The notes under the pieces are model-generated. The model worked only from the letters and a program-made list of their open reading frames with translations, did not search any database and had not been told where the DNA came from. 64,000 nucleotides of DNA from Siphonodentalium dalli (taxonomy: Eukaryota > Mollusca > Scaphopoda > Gadilida > Siphonodentaliidae), in NCBI GenBank assembly GCA_032622095.1, contig CP136065.1, forward strand, positions 208,856,151-208,920,150. The letters run 5' to 3'. This document shows, piece after piece, positions 9,588 to 20,857 of this stretch; the stretch's first letter is position 1, and each line of letters opens with the position of its first letter. A program made the position numbers and the translations under genes.

Positions 9588-9755
9588 ATGCGAAACCTCG
9601 CCCTTAGCCCCGAAGGAATATGGACCCAGGGTGACCACGAGGCTTGGGGCGCACGAACCGGCGTTAGTATTATACATTTTAACGGAGCGGATTTATCAAT
9701 ATGTGAGGTGAAACTCCTGACTGATTTGGCCGCCTGGGGACAGGATTCTGATTAA
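9588..9755 (+). pseudogene. Downstream piece of the D-x-x-A-W-G repeat protein
   Basis: Fifty-five codons beginning at an ATG, in the same frame as the 8796 reading frame but separated from it by stops and an A9 run at about 9571-9579. It contains two more copies of the motif (DHEAWGARTGVSII and LLTDLAAWGQDSD) before a TAA. Amino-acid composition and motif agree with the upstream frame, so it is read as the former C-terminus. Confidence 0.4.
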
Positions 9756-9984
9756 CAGGTAGGATAAATAACATTATTATTACTCACCTATATAGTAAAC
9801 TATATATGCAAACACAGAGCTGATATATTATTATTAAATTTTGTCTCCTTGCCCTTTATAAACTGCGGTTGTCGAGTCCTGTGATAACCATCACCCAAAT
9901 ATACACACCCCCACATATTTTCTTTTATATTACATATATGATAGGCGATAAATCGGTCGGGTTATCTCGTTTAGACTTGTTGTG

Positions 9985-10262
9985 GAATCTGTTCTTTGCC
10001 TATAACATAGACATACACGCCACGATCACGCGCTATTCTCGTGATAACCTTCGCCGAATTGTTGCCCGTGACCTAGTCGCCACGATCACGCGCTATTCTC
10101 GTGATAACCTTCGCCGACTTGTTGTGGAATCTGTTCTTTCCCCGTGACCTAGACATGCACGCCTCGATCATCGGCTATTGTCGTGATAACCTTCACCGAA
10201 TTGTTGCCCGTGACCTAGACATACACGTCCCGATCACGCGCTATTCTCGTGATAATCTTCAC
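9985..10262. repeat. Tandem repeat, unit about 66 bp, four copies
   Basis: The unit contains CACGATCACGCGCTATTCTC, then GTGATAACCTTCGCCG and GTTGCCCGTGACCTAGAC. Two versions alternate, one with TTGTTGTGGAATCTGTTCTTT inserted (shown here only in part as GTGGAATCTGTTC). It follows the broken W-G repeat protein and has GC content above its surroundings. Reading frames of about 66-92 codons across it are by-products of the repeat. Confidence 0.75.
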
Positions 10263-10299
10263 CCATATACACCCACGTCGATTGACAATCTTTTAATAT

Positions 10300-10590
10300 A
10301 ATGAGCTAATGTCTTCAATTTATCATTCACTGTGGTGAATATTTTTGTTATTCAATTATTACAATTAGATCATGCAACAATAGGTATGTGGAGTCTAGTC
10401 ATTTTAGCCTAGGAACTATTTCTGGCCTAGGTAATTTTTTAGCATTACTAAATTTTTACTAATTAACCTGGCTTCAAAAAGTGAATGTGTCTCATTATTA
10501 TTATTTCCAATATCTGCAACAATGTGCCCCACTGTCTATTGATATAATATATACTACTCCCAGCAAAAAGATTATTTGAAAAAAAAAAGG
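10300..10590. other. No gene seen
   Basis: AT-rich DNA with several short A or T runs and no reading frame, inverted repeat or tandem structure that I can support. Confidence 0.4.
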
Positions 10591-10760
10591 GTAGAAAAAT
10601 AAAAAATATTGCTGGGAAACAACTTTGTTTGGTACTTAATATACAATGGCTTATTTATTTATTTAATCCAGAGCAAGACATAAATGAGAAATCGTTAAAG
10701 TTGATGTATGCAACTCCTGGTCTGCTTGCAGATTTCGTCCGGCCACTCACTATTTTAATC
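10590..10760 (+). pseudogene. SAM-like exon, displaced copy 4, decayed
   Basis: The intron-exon junction of the 1.4-2.9 kb array is repeated here: GAAAAATAAAAAATATTGCTGG, ACAACTTTGTTTGGTACTTA, CAATGGCTTATTT and an acceptor aatccag at 10671 (longest quoted run shortened in meaning; the match extends about 90 bp). The coding part begins like QDINEKSLKLMYATPGLLAD, then falls apart where AELNPPPTIGQR should be. It lies about 7.7 kb from the main array, beyond the YqaJ gene. Confidence 0.6.
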
Positions 10761-11049
10761 AAATATATATATTGACTTTATTTTTGTAATTATAGGAGTC
10801 TCGAGGACAAACACCAATGATGAAGTGTGATGTGGATGTCATAAAGGGAATTTGTTAACATTCGAACAGATAACAATTCTAATGGACTCCCCTTTGGGAC
10901 TTCCCAAGAAAATTACCATCACCTTCATTGAGGGTACAGATAGGTTGCCAATGGCACATACGTGAAACTTATCCCTGGTACTTGCAAGGAGAGTAGAAGA
11001 CCCAGATGTATTCAAGGGAAAAATGGACACTGCACTTGAGGAAGGAGGA

Positions 11050-11343
11050 GGCTTTCACATGGTTATTGGTCGTCATGGAAAACTGGATCTTGCAGCGTGT
11101 CTTGTGGAATCTGAACTGACGCGGTCCACGAGGGGAGATGGGTTAATTCGGATGGAAGCTCAATGTGGACCAATTGGGCATCCGAGTATGGGAATCTCGG
11201 GACCTCACGTAACTGTGTGTCGCTGCATAAATAAGGACTAAAACATGTAACAACCCGCCAGCAGAACCAGGCCGGGAGACATGTGATGGAGAATCAGAGG
11301 AAACACTTCCATGCAGAGATGCGGAATGTGTAGTTATGTAAAA
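11050..11343 (+). pseudogene. TSP1 exon with inserted C-type-lectin-like segment, copy 1
   Basis: Matches the other copies from GYWSSWKTGSCSVSC to C-V-V-M-stop but in broken frames. The TSP1 half is interrupted by about 110 nt whose translation in the better copies reads as a lectin core (see 14681 and 23618). Substitutions such as ATCTGAACTGACGC and a damaged start (cacatggttattgg in place of tacatggatattgg) show that this copy is not coding. It is followed directly by the 715-bp tandem duplication that carries copies 2 and 3. Confidence 0.55.
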
Positions 11344-12776
11344 CTGTGTGGGTTGTCAAATTTGTAATCGCCCAACTATATATGTAACTTTAATTACATG
11401 TGTTCGTGTTCCTCGTCCATCAGCCTACAATTTAACTATTTTGTGTGTAATTACTAATCCAGCGGGAGACAATAACCTTTAACTACATGGGTATGTAACT
11501 ACTATGAATAATTAATTGCTACATGTATATGCCTTATACTGTTATCGCATGTTTAAACATTTACATAACTGATGAATAACCAGCCGTTCTACTATCCTAA
11601 CTATTTTTGTGAGATGTAGATAGATGTGGGTTCATTCCTTCCAGTTGTCAGTCGGCCTATCACACTGGCTTTTTATTTGCCTGCTCGGTGGGCCGGTGTG
11701 GCATTGCGTACCTTAAAATTGTCATAAGTTATCAGGTCTGACATCACCTTTATCATATTGGCATAAAACAAAAACAGATCGCCATGTCCCTTGCAGAGCC
11801 TACAATAATCCCAGTAAATCTAAGCGTCACTCATTGAAACAACACATACCATCACACTGGATGTGTAGCAATGTCAGCAATACATGGATATTGGTCGCCG
11901 TGGACAACTGGATCATGCAGCGTGTCTTGTGGAATCGGAACCAAGATAAGGACTATAACATGTAACAACACGCCAGCAGGATCAGTTGGAGAGACATGTG
12001 ATGGAGATTCAGAGGAAATGCTTCTATGCTGAGATGCGGAATGTGTAGTTATGTAAAACTGTGTGGGTTGTGAACTTTGCAATCGCCCAACTATATATTT
12101 AACTTTAATTGCATGTGTGTTTGTAACTACCCGTCCATCAGACTACGATTTAACTATTTTGTGTGTAATTACTAATCCAGCGGGAGACAATAACCTTTAA
12201 CTACATGGGTGTGTAACTACTATGAATAATTAATTGATACATGTATATGCCTTATACTGTTATCGCGTGTTTAAACATTTACATAACTGATGAATAACCA
12301 GCCGTTCTACTATCCTAACTATTTTTGTGACATGTAGATAGACGTGGGTTAATTCCTTCCAGTTGTCAGTCGGCCTATCACGCTGGCTTTTTATTTGCCT
12401 GCTCGGTAAGCCGGTGTGGCATTGCGTACCTTGTCCTAACAATGTAAGTTATCAGGTCTGACATCACCTTTATCATATTGGCATAAAACATCAAACAAAA
12501 ACAGTCCCTTTGACTACTGTGGAGCCTACAATAATCCCAGTAAATCTAAGCGTCACTCATTGAAACAACACATACCATCACACTGGGGGTGTAGCAATGT
12601 CGGCAATACATGGATATTGGTCGCCGTGGACAACAGAGTCTCGCAGCGTGTCTTGTGGAATCGGAACCAAGATAAGGACTAGAACATGTAACAACCCGCT
12701 AGCAGGATCAGGCATAGAGACATGTGATGGAGAATCAGAGGAAACACTTCTATGCAGAGATGTGGAATGTGTAGTT
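11331..12776. repeat. Tandem segmental duplication, period about 715-726 bp
   Basis: The stretch from GTAGTTATGTAAAACTGTG through a 3' flank and the next TSP1 exon is repeated head to tail: TAGTT at 11331, 12046 and 12772. Non-coding flanks are as well conserved as the exons, so the duplication is recent compared with the decay of the exons themselves. Each unit holds one TSP1 exon. Confidence 0.85.
11871..12056 (+). pseudogene. TSP1 exon, copy 2, uninterrupted but with a nonsense codon
   Basis: Reads GYWSPWTTGSCSVSCGIG, then TKIRTITCNNTPAGS and GETCDGDSEEMLLC, and ends D-A-E-C-V-V-M-stop. This is a thrombospondin type-1 repeat with W-x-x-W, the C-S-V-S-C-G core and the R-T-I-T-C strand, giving the six-cysteine layout of a secreted adhesion module. 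A TGA replaces the Arg codon after LLC, just before the last Cys. Acceptor-like tgtgtag precedes the ATG by two bases. TSP1 repeats occur in extracellular matrix and guidance proteins. Confidence 0.7.
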
Positions 12777-12800
12777 CGTGTTGACTGTTTATCTTTGTAA
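12597..12800 (+). CDS. TSP1 exon, copy 3, open frame
   Basis: An open frame of 67 codons from an ATG: GYWSPWTTESRSVSCGIG, TKIRTRTCNNPLAGS, ETCDGESEETLLCRDVEC, then a short novel tail (VVRVDCLSL). The R-T-R-T-C strand and Cys 2-6 are kept, but the first Cys of C-S-V-S-C has become Arg, which would leave one disulfide unpaired. The tail arises because sequence after GTAGTT differs from the other copies. It may be an exon of a larger gene; the ATG is not necessarily a start, since copies share tgtag just upstream as a possible acceptor. Confidence 0.6.
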   Translation: MSAIHGYWSPWTTESRSVSCGIGTKIRTRTCNNPLAGSGIETCDGESEETLLCRDVECVVRVDCLSL

Positions 12801-12991
12801 TTATAGGAGTCAAGAGGACCAATGTCAGTGATGAAGTTATGTGGATGTCATAAAGGGAATCTGTTCGAACAGATAACAATTCTAATGGACTCAACTATAC
12901 TCTGTGATATTGGAAAGGATCTGCTGTTAGGATTATCATACTAATTACAGTATATTATATATTGTGTCAAGTACTCAAAAGAACTATGGAA

Positions 12992-14121
12992 CAGGCCTCA
13001 GCTTACCAGGCGAGTAGGGCGAAATAGTCTCCCTCGACGACACGAAGTCGCCTTAGTGAGAAGTGAAGTCGCCCTCCGATTTTTGATTGTATCTGAACTC
13101 GATGTTTAGGTATTCTTTAACTAGAATTGTATTGGTGAATGAAACAAAGGTAATCACTAGAGAATATGTCATTATCATCTTGGCTCACAAATTCTCCGTC
13201 CGTTAAGTGCAAACGTGAAAATGTTCCCTCCTCGGGGTCACAACTCTAAAATATCAAACCACGTGGTCACTCAAATGTTTTCGTTATTTTTATTGACGAT
13301 TGGGTGTCGCACTAACATTATTTGTTTGCGTAGGGCCACATTTAACACATGAATAAAATATCGAACCACATGGTCACTAAAAAAATTTATTACACGCAAA
13401 CGTGACAAAATATCAAAGCACGTTTCTGTTGGGCGGTGATGTTATTGCCCCAAGCCAAATGGCGAATGCCCACTTCCATTGTACATACATACGTCAAACT
13501 AAATAGTTGTAATTAGTAATTGGATTAAACGACATCGGCTATGCACCTATAGCAGTCATTTCATTTGGCCCTTTGTTTCCTTTCAGCTGAAACGCACATT
13601 ACAGCTGTGACCAGAAGTAAGATTGCCGAGCATCAGCCAATGCAGAAGATAATCGGCAATAAAATTAAGAAGGATGAACACCACATTCTTGCATAGTTAA
13701 AGTGTGCATATCATGTTGCTAAACGCGAGCTCCCGAAAGAAGAATTTGCCCATCTAATTGAACTCACCTGCATGGAATAAATGCTAGATATGGGGTGAGG
13801 TGGGGTGTTAAATATATTTTTATTAACATCAATCAAAATCAATGATGAATACATACATAATAGATAGTGAAAAAGTTCACTCAAATAAATCAATCAATAT
13901 CAGATTTAAAGCCACACCTTCACTGATCTAGTCTCTATAGTTATGTTTGTATATTCATATGTTTTATTTGTTTGTTTTACCTATACATATTAAATAAAGA
14001 GCTTATCAGATGAAATTATTCTCCAGTCTCTCACTTCTCCCTATTTTGCCCTCACTTCTCCTTATTTCTGCCAGAGGGAGAAGTCACTTCTCCCTATTCT
14101 CAACCTGCAAGCTGAGGCCTG
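12992..14121. mobile_element. Non-autonomous hAT-type element (1130 bp)
   Basis: The left end reads CAGGCCTCAGCTTACC and the right end is the inverse of CAGGCCTCAGCTTGCAGG. The flanks CTATGGAA (12984-12991) and CTACGGAA (14122-14129) form an 8-bp duplication with one mismatch. Subterminal AGTGAGAAGTGA and TCACTTCTCCCT motifs oppose each other. The interior has no transposase domain that I can recognise. Confidence 0.8.
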
Positions 14122-14680
14122 CTACGGAATGTCTGTTCATAGAGCAGTATTTATTTAAAATAAGAAAAGTGAGCCCCACGTGTTCTACCATTTCCATATT
14201 TATAAACAGACTCATGAAGTAAAATTTATACGATGTCCATAGATATGTCATAGCAGGATAATGTGGCCTAAGCCCAAACTTCAGACTAGCTCTTTTATAA
14301 AAGTCATCCTGTTTAGTTCTTTCACGTATAGAGAGAGATATGGCAATGGATAAAGAAAACATCAGTCCCGGGAGAAGTTGGGGTCCAATGTTATCTATTA
14401 CTGAAAGAGTCCAGAAGGCCTGTCGCAACCATTCGCAGATGTTCATAGGTGTTCATTCTTCGGTGGTCATCACTGAAGTAACTGACAAGTTATGACATGC
14501 TTTATGTGCTTGTAACTAGACTATGAACTCTTTTGATATTTAATTCAATAGAAACAAGTCCACCACACAGAGTATCCTCCACTAAGGTGGCTTTCCGCTG
14601 AGGTTTCTCAATTTTCCGATGTGGTTTAATTTGAAAGATGTCTTAATCTGACCTGAGATGACTGAACAAAACATGAAGCA

Positions 14681-14976
14681 ATGTCAGCAATACATGGATA
14701 TTGGTTGTCATGGAAAACTGGATCTTGCAGCGTGTCTTGTGGAATCGGAACTGAAGCGGTCCGCGAGTGGAGATGGGTCAATACGGACGGCAGCTCAATG
14801 TGGACCAATTGGGCATCCGGGTATGGGAATCTAGGGACCTCACGTAACTGTGTGTCACTGCATAAATAAGGACTAGAACATGTAACGACCCGCCAGCAGG
14901 ATCAGGCAGAGAGACATGTCATGGAGAATCAGAGGAAACACTTCTATGCAGAGATGCAAAATGTGTAGTTATGTAA
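14681..14976 (+). pseudogene. TSP1 exon with C-type-lectin-like insert, copy 4
   Basis: The first half reads GYWLSWKTGSCSVSCGIGTE (TSP1). The frame then enters EWRWVNTDGSSMWTNWASGY and GNLGTSRNCVSL, which has the W-x-W-x-D-G-S-x-x-x-x-x-N-W ... N-C-V core of a C-type lectin domain, and ends HK-stop. The remaining TSP1 half (TRTCNDPPAGSG, ETCHGESEETLLC) follows in another frame. Relative to the uninterrupted copies the insert adds a number of bases not divisible by three, so the two halves cannot be read together unless the insert is removed. Confidence 0.65.
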
Positions 14977-14999
14977 AACTGTGTGGGTTGTCAACTTTG

Positions 15000-15635
15000 T
15001 AATCGCCAACTCTATATGTATCGTAGTCATAAATCATGTGACGTTAGGACTCTGTGAAGCTTCGAAAATTTGATTCGGTGTCGACATCGGCAACCAGATT
15101 CGGGATCGATACCTAATCGGCTCTCCGATTCATATATTTTCGAATAGGCCCATTCTTTCCTGTTTATGGAGACAAACAACTAAGTTTGTTATTTATGGAG
15201 CTGAGGTCTCGCCGGTCGCGGGTATAATGCAGGGGTTCTGCCAGGGGGAAATAAATGAACCCGTATTTCAGCCGTATTAGCGACGCGACGGGGCGGCAAT
15301 GGTTCATCCAGTGGGGAGAAAATTTTGGTATTTGTCACTGAAAAGTAGTCATTTCCTTGCATCTGAGATACTCACAAAGCAATCTAATGTTATGTATATT
15401 ACACACGTTTATCATTTCCGTGGGTGCATTAATTCTGTTGATGGTATAATCCAGCGCAGTGACCACGAAATTACGCATGTGAGACAGCTGTCTGATTGAA
15501 GACTAGATAAAAGAACAAGCTACTAGTTATAGTGTTTACATGTACACATGTATAATTAAACACTAAAAAGTGTCTATGCATTGACCATTAATACCTAGCA
15601 AGAATTGAATTACGTATTTCCCAAAATTTCAACAG
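15000..15635. other. No gene seen
   Basis: Mixed sequence with a short GC-rich patch near 15200-15300. I see no splice-bounded exon, no tandem structure and no inverted repeat before the element beginning at 15645. Confidence 0.4.
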
Positions 15636-15644
15636 TTAGCTTCC

Positions 15645-16999
15645 TAGTCCAAGTCTTCTCGTACTAAAACCGGCTAAGATATTGGGATGGAGGTGCCGGT
15701 CTTTAGTCCGAGTTCCAGGCCCATGCATTCTTATGACACGACTTAAGCGTTTGTGACCCGCTCAAATAAAACCACAATTATATGAAATAAAATATCACAA
15801 TTGCGACAATAAACGGATATTTTCCGCAGAAGACATGCTATTTGATCTGAAACCCACATCAGTTGTGAATTGAAAGCGGTAATTTAATGCGAAAAGAGAC
15901 ATTTACCGCAATGTTTACAAATTTTTAAAAGTATGCGAACTCAGTTGACCTCGCGAACTGTGTTCGGCATTTTCCGTTGAAAATATTCCGTAGATTTTCG
16001 ACTGACCACGCAAATTACGATGAATTCTCCATTGTAATCGTAATTATGTGTGTCAATAAATAAAAAATAAATAGATTAATTAAACATTGAAGATATAAAT
16101 GTAATACATTAAATAAATTACGGGGAATTACAACCCTCTCAAAGTTTAAAACAGTGTAAACACAACGACCATTAGAATAAATAATATGGTGCTACATTTC
16201 CCACATTTGGTGGACTTCAGCGAAATTAAGATATATACTAAGCGAACAGAGCAATATACTGCTCTTGTTAAGCACACAAAAAATCAAACAAAATTTGTAT
16301 AAATTTTTAACCTTAAGTTTGAAAAGTCCCACTAAAACGGAAGAACTATATTTCGAAACTGTGTGATTCGGTTCTCCGATTATTTTATCAACACAAAAGT
16401 CAAAATGCACATGGATGAAAATCACACGCATGGCAAGTCAGACACAAGAGTTCTAATTTGCTCCAATTTTGACAAGTTGCTTGCGAAAATTGTCAACAAA
16501 ACTACCTTTCTGATCCTCCATTATGTCATTAAGTTTTTAGTGCGGGAATTGTTCTCAAAGCACATTGGAAACTGGACTTTGCGGCGATCGGGTTTCGCTA
16601 TTTTGTTCGGAAAACCCCGCGCTATATATAGAAACGGAAACTAGAATACTCAGAACAAACACCGGACAATGCCGAAGTTCTTTGGAACCTGAGTTCGGCT
16701 TTCAGTTAAGTAAACAAACAGAAAAAACAGCGATGTTGGTGACAATCAACCAGAATATTCTATGCGTAATTTAACATGAAAGTTAGATTATTATACACCA
16801 TTATGACCATAAGATGTCTCTCTTTCCGATGTATATAGCATCATGTATTGATTCATTAGGTAAATCGAGTAAAATACACCACAGATTCCCGCCACAGATC
16901 GTGGGCTTAACTCGTGTGATAGGATTGGTATGCAAGCGGGCTTGGACTAAAAACAGCAAATCGCCATCCCAATATCTTAGTACAAGAAGACTTGGACTA
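15645..16999. mobile_element. TIR element with 9-bp duplication (MULE-like), 1355 bp
   Basis: The ends read TAGTCCAAGTCTTCT (left) and its inverse (right), extended by partly matching GATATTGGGATGG motifs within 60 bp of each end. Exact 9-bp direct repeats TTAGCTTCC lie at 15636-15644 and 17000-17008. A 9-bp duplication points to the Mutator-like group. An 8-bp hAT duplication plus one chance base is the alternative, because the termini begin with TAG. No transposase is recognised inside. Confidence 0.8.
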
Positions 17000-17498
17000 T
17001 TAGCTTCCATGAAAATTAATCCGAAAGGATATATTCTGTCAATCGTAAACTATTTGTGCATTGTGACGTCATACTGCAGAAGATATTTATAGCGGCGTGA
17101 TATGAATGGTACCGGTAGCAAAATCAAACTCCGAAAGCGTAGCTTGTTCAATAGTCTGCATTAGTCCAACAACTGTAGCCCCCCCCGTGTTATGAAATAT
17201 AATTGAGTATTGGCAGGAAATGTGAACACGTGCATCGTTGTTTATGCATCTGAGTTTGGGGCCCCACGCGGGATAACGAAGTTATTGACCATACTTTGAA
17301 TTTATCTCCATATTGGGGATATGTTTTTCATGGGATCTCAGAGCGCGAGTTGTTTCATGCACAGAAATTCCATGCACAAAATATCCATACTCAGCAGTCC
17401 GGCATTCTTTGTTTGTGAGAGGAAATTGCCACTAGAGCTCAAACATACTGGAAGAAGGTCATTGACGAATTATTGGTTTCCTATAACATCTTTACATA

Positions 17499-17702
17499 CA
17501 GTGATGCTCTAAGTAATCGACTCCTTAACCACAACAGAATTATGGGTAACTTTTAGTCGGAAATATGGCTTGTTGCCATTCAATGGAATGCTGTCGGGGA
17601 GAGCTTTCCGATGAATGGCAACAAGCCATATTTCCGACTAAATCCTGAAAAGTTACCATAATTCTGATGTGGTTAAGGAGTCAATTACTTAGAGCATTAC
17701 TG
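17499..17702. mobile_element. Palindromic Tc1/mariner-type MITE (204 bp), copy 1
   Basis: Begins CAGTGATGCTCTAAGTAATC, ends with the inverse, and is flanked by TA on both sides. The two halves pair along almost their whole length (GACTCCTTAACCAC; GGAAATATGGCTTGTTGCC) around a short centre, so a transcript would form a long hairpin. A second copy lies at 57632-57844. Confidence 0.88.
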
Positions 17703-18959
17703 TAGAATACCAGTGAATACTGTAAGGATTATAGTGTTGCTGGTATTATAAACAGTCTATCAGACATCTGATGAAAACAGCAAAATAAAATTTATGGCCA
17801 CAGTTAGGCCCCCTTGTCTCCCACTCTGATGTAATTATGGAGTCTTAAAACTATGGCTTATTTCAGAAAATAAGAACATTGGAGGAGGAGTTACCAAAGA
17901 GAAAATGAGACAAAAATTTCAGTGAAATTAACAAATTTTGGTGTTATTTCACCATTTCAGTGAATTTCAGTGAAATTTCACTAAAATTTCACTCAAATGA
18001 TAAAATAGTTTTCAGTGAGATTTTGGGTACTTTTCAGTTTTAAATATAAAATTTCACTAAAAAATGATCAAATAGTTTTCAGTGAGATTTTTAGTTCTTT
18101 TCAGTTTTTAATTTTACCTCATTATATAGTTTTATTATTGTCTTGATGGACAAAAGAAAAAAGAATAAAATTGTGTTTTCAATTCTATCTTAAAGAAGTG
18201 TGTCTACATGGAAATATGGACCCCAAATGTGAACAGCATGCAGTATATAGTATACAGAGAATGGCTTCCAGTAAAGGGATATTATAATCATGCATGTGAA
18301 ATTTTTATTATCAATGGACCACATTTTTCCATTATCGGTAAGATCGTGTCCATATATTATCACAATCAAAGACTATATATATCTTGTGCGGATGACATTT
18401 TCAATTACTCAAATGAGAGGATTTGGTAAAATACAGGTAAAAATAGAGAGTGAATGTCAGCGGATATTGGTAGTGACAAATATTCGCCATTTTCTGACGT
18501 GTACGGTAAAGAAACATCCGATTCAGAGCGTCCCTCATCACTAATAATAGCTGACTGTTCTAAGAAAGACACCGTGAACAGAAAATTACTCTGTTCGTGA
18601 TGTTATATTATGTGTGGAATGTGAAAAGCCGCGATGTGTCTATTCAAATACAAAACTCCAAAGGGCATGTTTTTTTTATTAGCGACGATCTGTCGGCCGA
18701 CATAAATTGTCCGGTCATTCAAAGCGACACCGGTTGTTTTTTCGGCAACACTGGTTCCACCATGCCAGTTTAATACGTAGATTCTTATTGGCTCGATTCG
18801 CTTCCTTTGTTGTCGACGCTCGACATCAAGCCAATTATATTCGTTGACTCGACGGACTTTGGGATATTTTTTGCCGAGATCATTCTTTTGTTTTGATCAA
18901 AAGTGTTTCACGGTTCGCGATCTCTTTCAAAATAAATTAGAATTTTAAAAGTGATTGTT

Positions 18960-19151
18960 ATGAATTCAATTGTGAAAGGAGGCGATCGATATGACGATGT
19001 TGGAGTTAAGAATAAATTTTCATTTGCCTGGTTTCAAAAGCCGGTCAAAATTCGTCATAAAGATGGTAAAGAAAAAGATTACATTCTCGGTGATTTTTTG
19101 AAAAAGTTGCCGTTTCTGGAAAGTGCCTCTGTGTTATTTGCAATAAACTAA
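18960..19151 (+). CDS. Unknown small protein inside the 5.2-kb element
   Basis: From the ATG at 18960, 63 codons: MNSIVKGGDRYDDVGVKNKF, then SFAWFQKPVKIRHKDGKEKD and a hydrophobic C-terminus ending SVLFAIN. It is Lys-rich with alternating polar and aromatic residues. It stops two bases before the left copy of the internal ~100-bp inverted repeat, so the true protein may continue in spliced form or have been truncated by that repeat. No family recognised. Confidence 0.35.
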   Translation: MNSIVKGGDRYDDVGVKNKFSFAWFQKPVKIRHKDGKEKDYILGDFLKKLPFLESASVLFAIN

Positions 19152-19152
19152 C

Positions 19153-19253
19153 AAATTCACACGGCACAATCGTTTCGACGATTCTGCGACCAATTCCACG
19201 ATTCTGCGGCTTGACAACCACGGTGCTGCGGCAATTTAACGATTCTGCGACCA
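19153..19253. repeat. Inverted repeat, left copy (pairs with 22431-22530)
   Basis: About 100 bp containing CACAATCGTTTCGACGATTC, CCACGATTCTGCGGCTTGAC and GGTGCTGCGGCAATTTAACG, about 92% identical by eye to the inverse of 22431-22530. The spacing makes a 3.38-kb block that could be a DNA element nested in the larger one. I found no clear target-site duplication. Confidence 0.8.
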
Positions 19254-20081
19254 GGCCGATGCGATAAAAAAAAATAAAAAAATAAAGAATGAATAAATCC
19301 AGAAATATGTAGGTATATGTACCATATATTATATTTCTATTAGGTACGGCGATCTTCGATTCGATAATCGATAGAGAGTTCAGCACTAGACAGTTAGCAC
19401 AACAATACATAATCTTTGACACAAATAGACCGGTTGTTCTGGTTTTACACACATCATTGAGTGAAATTCGTCTTCAGAGTTTAGAAAAAATATATAATGT
19501 CCTATAAAATTGAGTGGAAACCAAATAATAACATAGCCATACGTCTTTGGGTGATTTTTCACAACTGATGTTAACCTCAGTTCTGTGATTGATGGCGCTG
19601 TGTCCATATTTGCGGGGGTATCATCGCATTCAATTGACAACGCCGATGAGTCGACTATGACAACGACGATTGTGCGACCAGCAATTGAAATTTCATTAAC
19701 TTGTGCTCACGAGAAGTCGTTTTCTAATGAATGGCACGCTCGCTATAGACATGAATACGCATATGAATCACACGACCTCAAGCCTGCGAGATTAAGACTC
19801 TTTTATTTGGAGCCAGTTGAGGAAAATAACGTAATGTCGAATCGTATATTGCTATACTGTACATGTTTAATTTCCATATATGTGCACCACACATTACATG
19901 ATTTAAATTGCCTTTCCGCCTATCCAACTTTCCTTCCGTCTGTCTGTACGCAGTCGACTCACAATGTCTCGGTATTTTCTTATCGCCAACATGTCTTATT
20001 CTCAGTTGCGTTGTGGTATCGATGATGGAGAATGGTCGCCTTAGAAATTAACTCCACACATGAAACTTAATATATATATAT

Positions 20082-20215
20082 ATATCTAGGGAGAAAGAGG
20101 GGAGGGGAGGGAGATATGAGGGGAGGGAGAGAGGAGGGGATGGAGAGAGAGGGGAGAGAGATGTGAGAGAGATAGGGAGAGAGATATGGAAATGGGGAGG
20201 GATAGATAATCTCTA
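20082..20215. repeat. Purine-rich GA/GGGA tract
   Basis: About 130 bp of almost pure purine on the + strand (GGGAGAAAGAGGGGAGGGGA and similar), able to form triplex-type or slipped structures. It is preceded by a short (TA)n run. Confidence 0.85.
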
Positions 20216-20512
20216 ATGTGTTTTTTCAAGCTGACTTTAAAATGGACAAGGTTAATAAATTATTTTGCAAATAACTGGGACGAATTTGAAATCCACTTTA
20301 TCACATAATCATATTTTAAGAAGGAAAACGAGCTAAAAAGACGGATTAACAAAAATAATATTGATTTCCTTACCACAACACAAGAGGAAGTAAAGACACA
20401 TTCAAGACAAAATAATGTTCCATTTTAAATGTGGTTTTTTTTCACTTTGGCAAAGTTGTATATATTGTATCATTAAAAGATCCTAATATTGCATATTTCC
20501 TTATATCCACTA

Positions 20513-20857
20513 ATGATGAATATGTGCGTGCTTCCCGGGATACTTGACATCACACCCGCAATGACCGCGCGGATTAATAGTACTTTCGAAAAGCCGCGCA
20601 TGACACCAACATTAGATATTGGAAATTTTGGTCCCAACTCCTTTGCATTGACGAAAATAGACACAAAAACAAAGAGGCAAATTGGGGAACTATATTTTTT
20701 CGTCGCCAGCCAGAGTGCGCTATTCTGTCGTATACCTTTGTGTAGCGTCTCGGCCGACACCGTAAATATATCCATTGTGCATGCATTTTCAGCTTCTTTT
20801 AAAGATTTTGATATTTTAAAAAAGGGCATAAAGAAAGTTATCAAACTCGTTTTATAA
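20513..20857 (+). CDS. Unknown ORF within the inverted-repeat block
   Basis: The frame from the first ATG (20513) runs 114 codons to TAA. Codons are mixed and non-repetitive, with segments such as GILDITPAMTARINSTFEKP and IGELYFFVASQSALF. The opposite strand is also open over much of the span, so chance is possible. It would be the only sizeable candidate cargo of the 3.4-kb block. Not recognised. Confidence 0.3.
   Translation: MMNMCVLPGILDITPAMTARINSTFEKPRMTPTLDIGNFGPNSFALTKIDTKTKRQIGELYFFVASQSALFCRIPLCSVSADTVNISIVHAFSASFKDFDILKKGIKKVIKLVL

Noticed and set aside
14084-14446. Minus-strand frame of 120 codons with an ATG
   Set aside because: It crosses the right end of the hAT-type element at 14121, so its last part is transposon sequence. 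There are no splice sites or motifs to support it.
15299-15499. 66-codon frame starting MVHPVGRKFWYL
   Set aside because: Short, without splice sites, repeats or recognisable motif; expected by chance at this base composition.
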